The notes beneath the pieces are model-generated. The model was not told the DNA's origin and did not search any database. It worked only from the letters and a program-made list of their open reading frames with translations. A DNA stretch of 64,000 nucleotides from Bacillota bacterium (lineage in GTDB: Bacteria > Bacillota_I > Bacilli_A > RF39 > UBA660): the NCBI GenBank assembly GCA_015059245.1, contig SVAU01000007.1, positions 1 through 64,000 on the forward strand, read 5' to 3'. The position numbers were made by a program, and so were the translations under genes. Each line of letters starts with the position of its first letter. Positions within the stretch are counted from its first letter, which is position 1. Shown piece by piece: positions 61,257-64,000 of the stretch.

Positions 61257-61937
61257 TTATTTAATTTTACTTTTTATCATATCTCTTTTATCTTTGTTTT
61301 GTAGTTCTTCTATAATACAGTATGGTAGATCTGGTGCTTTTCTTCCTAAGTCACCAAGAGAATCTATATACATTAGTGTTTTATCTTTAAAATATTTTTG
61401 AATCGCTTCTTGTCTTGCGAAAGCATGTACTGATTTTCTTTTGCCTAAATATATACATAATAAGAATTCTGTTAGATATTCTCTTTGATTATGCAAATCT
61501 TCATTTGATGGGAAGTATTCCATATCGTCTATATCTAATATAAATGGATGTCCTTGTTTATCAGATAGTATGTTTTCGAAATGGAAGTCCCAATAACATA
61601 AATTCATTTTATTTAGTTCTTCTATTATTTGTAGTAGTTCTATTGCAAACTTTTCTATATCTTTTATTATTCCTTTTTTAATTGCTTCATTTACTTCTTT
61701 TAACTTTTTATAGTATTTCATTACATATCCAAAATATGTTTCCTTATCATAAAGATAAGCTTCTGGGATTGCAACATGTTTAAATGGGGGTTCGTTTCTT
61801 AATGAATCAATTACATTTACTAGAGGTAGTGTTTCTGGAGAACGTTTATATATTCTATTTTTATGTAGATGTACTATAGTTGGTTTTATTTGATGCATTT
61901 TCATGAATGCATCCATATTTATGTCTATTCTTTCCAT
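61257..61937 (-). CDS. APH/protein-kinase-like protein
   Basis: 226 aa from ATG 61937 (AAAGGGGATG ribosome site). A C-terminal kinase lobe is visible: LNKMNLCYWDFHFENILSD has Asp117, His119 and Asn122 in the aminoglycoside-phosphotransferase-like arrangement. FILDIDDMEYF holds the metal-binding Asp (about 135-138). The N-lobe is short (KRSPETLPLV with a possible ATP Lys at 31). Targets could be a sugar, lipid or protein. A strong hairpin covers its ribosome site (see 61941-61970). It follows the NTPase-CYTH gene by 46 nt. Confidence 0.75.
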   Translation of the reverse strand: MERIDINMDAFMKMHQIKPTIVHLHKNRIYKRSPETLPLVNVIDSLRNEPPFKHVAIPEAYLYDKETYFGYVMKYYKKLKEVNEAIKKGIIKDIEKFAIELLQIIEELNKMNLCYWDFHFENILSDKQGHPFILDIDDMEYFPSNEDLHNQREYLTEFLLCIYLGKRKSVHAFARQEAIQKYFKDKTLMYIDSLGDLGRKAPDLPYCIIEELQNKDKRDMIKSKIK

Positions 61938-61940
61938 AAA

Positions 61941-61970
61941 AATACATCCCCTTTCGTTCGAGGATGTATT
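61941..61970 (-). promoter_or_regulatory. Hairpin over the ribosome site of the kinase-like gene
   Basis: AATACATCC and GGATGTATT form a perfect 9-bp stem with a 12-nt loop. The 3' arm contains the GGGG of the ribosome site and runs into TTTTT just before the ATG. It could be an attenuator/terminator of the upstream gene, a translation switch, or both. Confidence 0.6.
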
Positions 61971-61983
61971 ATAACACATTATT

Positions 61984-63132
61984 TTAGTTTTGTATTTTTT
62001 GTTTTACTAATGGAGCATCTACTGCTTTTTTATTTATTTGTCTATAGATATTAGCGTTTCTATATTCTAAGTCTTCTGTAATTTCTTTTTTTACTTTTAT
62101 GAAACTTGGTATTTCTACTATACTATTTTCATTTGTTAAACCTGTTTCTAGTATCATTAATCCTTTTGGTTCTTCGAATAGGTCTAATCTATAGTATTGT
62201 TTGTTATGTGTGAAGCAGTATCTTACTTTATGAATTGGTTTGTCTTCTGTTTGACTTAGTAATTCATTGTAATCTCTTTTATTAATTCTACGAGAAGTTG
62301 TAATTCTTTCGCTTGGTTTGTCTGTTTCTCTTTTTGTTGTACTACTATATGTTGAATCTCCATCTTTTGTAGTTTTTCTTACCATAGTATTTTCATTATC
62401 ATTACCATTTGTGAAGAATTGTTCTAATTCTAGTTTTACCGGTAAACATTCTGCAAGTTTTTCTCTGTCTACTTCTTCAACTACTTCTCCTACTATGTAT
62501 TTATATTGTGTTTGAATTGGGTATGGTACATCAAGTGTTTCATAGATTGCTCTAACTACACTGTGTAACTTATCATCGAAGTTTCCGTTATTTGTTATTA
62601 TATTTAAGTTTTCGTGTCCTATCCAACTATTTAATGTCTTTTTATCAAGTGCTCTAGCTTGTTCTGGTGTTTCTGTTCTAGCTGTATTGTTTGCTGTAGT
62701 GTAGTATTCTTCTGCACCATCTGCTGCTGTTACTAGATGTAGTACTAAGTCGTATGATGACATGATTTCCATTTCGTTTAGTTCGAATTCTTTTAGTAAT
62801 TTTCTAAACTGTTTATTATTTATATATGCTCTATTATCCATGATACCTCTGTCACATAGTATTATGGTATTTTGTTGTGTGTTTTCTGCAATCTTTTCGA
62901 ATAGTTTTTCTTTATTAAGTTGCATTTCTAGAACATATCTTTGAAACTCTAGCATATCTATTGGATTGTCTCCAAATGGTTTAGCTCCACCATTTATTAG
63001 TTCTGTTGCTGTTTCACTTACTACGAATACTTTGTATCCTTTCTCTGTAAATTCCTCGACTATTTTTTGCATAGCTGTTGTTTTACCAGCACAAGGTCCT
63101 CCGGTAACAGCTACTTTCATATGTTTATACAT
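61984..63132 (-). CDS. P-loop NTPase fused to a CYTH-like domain (Ttd14-like)
   Basis: 382 aa. The N-terminal NTPase of the NadR/AAA_28 type has Walker A TGGPCAGKTT (10-19), FVVSETATELINGGAKPFG, and LCDRGIMDNRAYI as Walker B region. The C-terminal half (about 205-375) fits a CYTH/triphosphate-tunnel fold: KYIVGEVVEEVDREKLA, many alternating charged strands, YRLDLFEEPKGLMILET. This domain pairing occurs in Ttd14-like proteins, which bind phosphatidic acid or GTP in animals. In bacteria the substrate is unknown. Start ATG 63132 behind GAGGAGGGG. Preceded by a 22-codon leader ORF. Confidence 0.8.
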   Translation of the reverse strand: MYKHMKVAVTGGPCAGKTTAMQKIVEEFTEKGYKVFVVSETATELINGGAKPFGDNPIDMLEFQRYVLEMQLNKEKLFEKIAENTQQNTIILCDRGIMDNRAYINNKQFRKLLKEFELNEMEIMSSYDLVLHLVTAADGAEEYYTTANNTARTETPEQARALDKKTLNSWIGHENLNIITNNGNFDDKLHSVVRAIYETLDVPYPIQTQYKYIVGEVVEEVDREKLAECLPVKLELEQFFTNGNDNENTMVRKTTKDGDSTYSSTTKRETDKPSERITTSRRINKRDYNELLSQTEDKPIHKVRYCFTHNKQYYRLDLFEEPKGLMILETGLTNENSIVEIPSFIKVKKEITEDLEYRNANIYRQINKKAVDAPLVKQKIQN

Positions 63133-63148
63133 ATGCCTTACCCCTCCT

Positions 63149-63217
63149 CTACAAGTGGAATGGCTTAACTATTACCTTGGTATTCTTAGTTGCTTTTATG
63201 AGTAAGGTGTTAGTCAT
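63149..63217 (-). CDS. 22-codon leader ORF before the NTPase-CYTH gene
   Basis: ATG 63217 behind a near-perfect AGGAGGAAAGGAT site. It reads MTNTLLIKATKNTKVIVK then PFHL and stops at TAG 63149. Its stop touches the AGGAGG site of the next gene. Transcribed from the consensus promoter 63239-63267. Rich in Thr, Lys and Ile, with no run of one regulatory amino acid. Could be a coupling leader that opens the downstream site, or a small peptide. Confidence 0.55.
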   Translation of the reverse strand: MTNTLLIKATKNTKVIVKPFHL

Positions 63218-63238
63218 ATCCTTTCCTCCTGAGTCTAA

Positions 63239-63267
63239 AATATAACGTGATTATGCTTGGTTGTCAA
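63239..63267 (-). promoter_or_regulatory. Consensus promoter of the NTPase-CYTH unit
   Basis: TTGACA (63267-63262), 17 nt, TATATT (63244-63239) on the minus strand. Confidence 0.75.
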
Positions 63268-63271
63268 ACGA

Positions 63272-63368
63272 AAAAAGGCTATTTTTGGCCTTTTTGGCAA
63301 AACTCTACAAATCATAGAGTTGATTGATTCTTTTTATATAAAAAAGACTATAGTTATCTAGTCTTTTA
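63272..63368 (-). terminator. Stack of three hairpins after the GNAT gene
   Basis: In minus-strand order: AAAAGACTA...TAGTCTTTT (63341-63368), AACTCTA...TAGAGTT (63301-63321), and AAAAAGGC...GCCTTTTT (63272-63295). The first and last have U-tails and look like terminators; the middle one has none. Confidence 0.7.
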
Positions 63369-63371
63369 GTT

Positions 63372-63854
63372 TTATAATTTTTTAATGTCTATAAACATTC
63401 TTGTATGGTATCCTTGTTTTCTATAGAAGTTAATTGCTGTATCGTTGTAGGCAAATACGTCGATGTGTACATATTCGCAATTTTGACTTTTAAAGTATTC
63501 TTCCATTTTTTGCATTAGTTGTTGACCTACACCTTTGCTTCTTACTTTTTGAGAAACAATTAATTCTGTTATTTCACCTTTTTTAGGACATTTATAATCT
63601 AAGTAGTCATATTCATCATATGAAGGAATTGTCCCCATTATTACTCCGATTGCTTTGTCATCTTCTACTGCTATATAACATTTACCATTATTATTATTTA
63701 CTTCTTCTAAATCTAGTATTGCCATTTTGTCTCTATATTCTGGATGTAGTTGGTCTAAGTTATCTTTATCTATTGTTAGAATGTATTCTTCTAGTTCTAC
63801 TAGTAGGTCTTTTACATCTTCTAGGTATTTTTCTTCGTATTCTATAATTTTCAT
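63372..63854 (-). CDS. GNAT-family N-acetyltransferase
   Basis: 160 aa. Acetyl-CoA loop SQKVRSKGVGQQLMQKMEEYF (about 106-126), preceded by the GEITELIV strand. It is followed by CEYVHIDVFAYNDTAINFYRKQGYHTR, the typical motif B with N-x-x-A-x-x-FYxxxGY. Substrate unknown. Start GGAAGTGATAAC-ATG. It lies 20 nt after the PrmC-like tail and may be co-transcribed with it. Confidence 0.9.
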   Translation of the reverse strand: MKIIEYEEKYLEDVKDLLVELEEYILTIDKDNLDQLHPEYRDKMAILDLEEVNNNNGKCYIAVEDDKAIGVIMGTIPSYDEYDYLDYKCPKKGEITELIVSQKVRSKGVGQQLMQKMEEYFKSQNCEYVHIDVFAYNDTAINFYRKQGYHTRMFIDIKKL

Positions 63855-63874
63855 GTTATCACTTCCTATAGTTA

Positions 63875-64000
63875 TTATAACTCATTATAGTTATATATGT
63901 TAGTCTGACCATCATATTGAAGTACTAATACTCCGTTTTCGTTTAAATATTCTTTTGCTTGATTTTTAATTTTGTTATATAGATCTAGTCCATCTATTCC
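63875..64000 (-). CDS. PrmC/HemK-like methyltransferase, C-terminal part (cut by window edge)
   Basis: 41 codons before TAA 63875. GIDGLDLYNKIKNQAKEYLN then ENGVLVLQYDGQ is the pattern found near the end of PrmC (GxxGLxxYxxI...G.L.LEIGxxQ). PrmC proteins methylate the Gln of release-factor GGQ loops. The chain ends about nine residues after this motif, where typical PrmC has some 40 more, so it is a shortened or diverged form. The catalytic NPPY is outside the window. Confidence 0.5.
   Translation of the reverse strand, partial: GIDGLDLYNKIKNQAKEYLNENGVLVLQYDGQTNIYNYNEL

Overview
The window comes from a very AT-rich, low-GC Firmicutes chromosome. It shows AGA/TTA-dominated codon use, AGGTGAT/AGGAGG-type ribosome binding sites, many U-tailed hairpin terminators and TG-n-TATAAT extended -10 promoters. 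UGA is a real stop codon (it ends the genes at 31881, 37389, 42540 and 51786), so the Mycoplasma code is not used. The gene order from queA to rarA follows, with insertions and losses, the Bacillus subtilis order as I recall it: queA-tgt-yrzE-yrbG-spoVB-comN-relA-dtd-hisS-aspS-6S RNA-yrvM(tcdA)-yrvN(rarA). I infer an uncultured class Bacilli lineage, perhaps an Erysipelotrichales/RF39-like gut organism. This rests on recall, not a search.

Region 1-7.4 kb holds a thioredoxin tail, a Fic protein, a nitroreductase, YigZ-like and LOG proteins, an LMW phosphatase overlapping uvrC, and an RnfC/RnfD-like pair that lacks the rest of the Rnf complex. Region 7.4-20.5 kb is the queA/tgt to rel/dtd block. 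It includes a SpoVB-like flippase that seems to start at ACG, a Rel enzyme whose HD hydrolase site is damaged, and several single-helix exported proteins of unknown function. Region 20.5-28.5 kb is one translation-fidelity operon, hisS-asnS-aspS-gatC-gatA-gatB, behind a T-box whose specifier and UGGC bulge point to tRNA-Asn rather than tRNA-His. Region 28.5-39 kb holds a HerA-like ATPase, a likely 6S RNA, tcdA, gpsA, rarA, a tandem pair of exported paralogues with identical terminators, xerD and a ZIP transporter.

From 39.0 to 40.2 kb there is about 1.2 kb without genes. It holds at least seven degenerate copies of a roughly 60-bp repeat with a small internal palindrome. From 40.2 to 46.9 kb the minus strand carries a lipoprotein, an HTH regulator with a possible operator, and a compact operon I do not recognise as a known system: coiled-coil membrane protein, 57-aa proline-rich linker, 144-aa helical protein, Ycf46-like AAA+ ATPase, and a single-helix exported protein.

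From 47 to 64 kb come an M28 peptidase, MscL, a U32 protein, a group of unusual membrane proteins (one with an internal duplication), an RDD protein, a YqzL-like peptide, two orphan proteins resembling the accessory domain of LCP enzymes, a DUF6273-like lipoprotein, and a nucleotide/kinase cluster. That cluster has a stand-alone Smr domain, a PfkB protein lacking the catalytic Asp, an APH/protein-kinase-like protein, and a P-loop NTPase-CYTH protein preceded by a 22-codon leader ORF. The window ends in a GNAT gene and the tail of a PrmC-like methyltransferase. No transposase, phage module or CRISPR array was seen.
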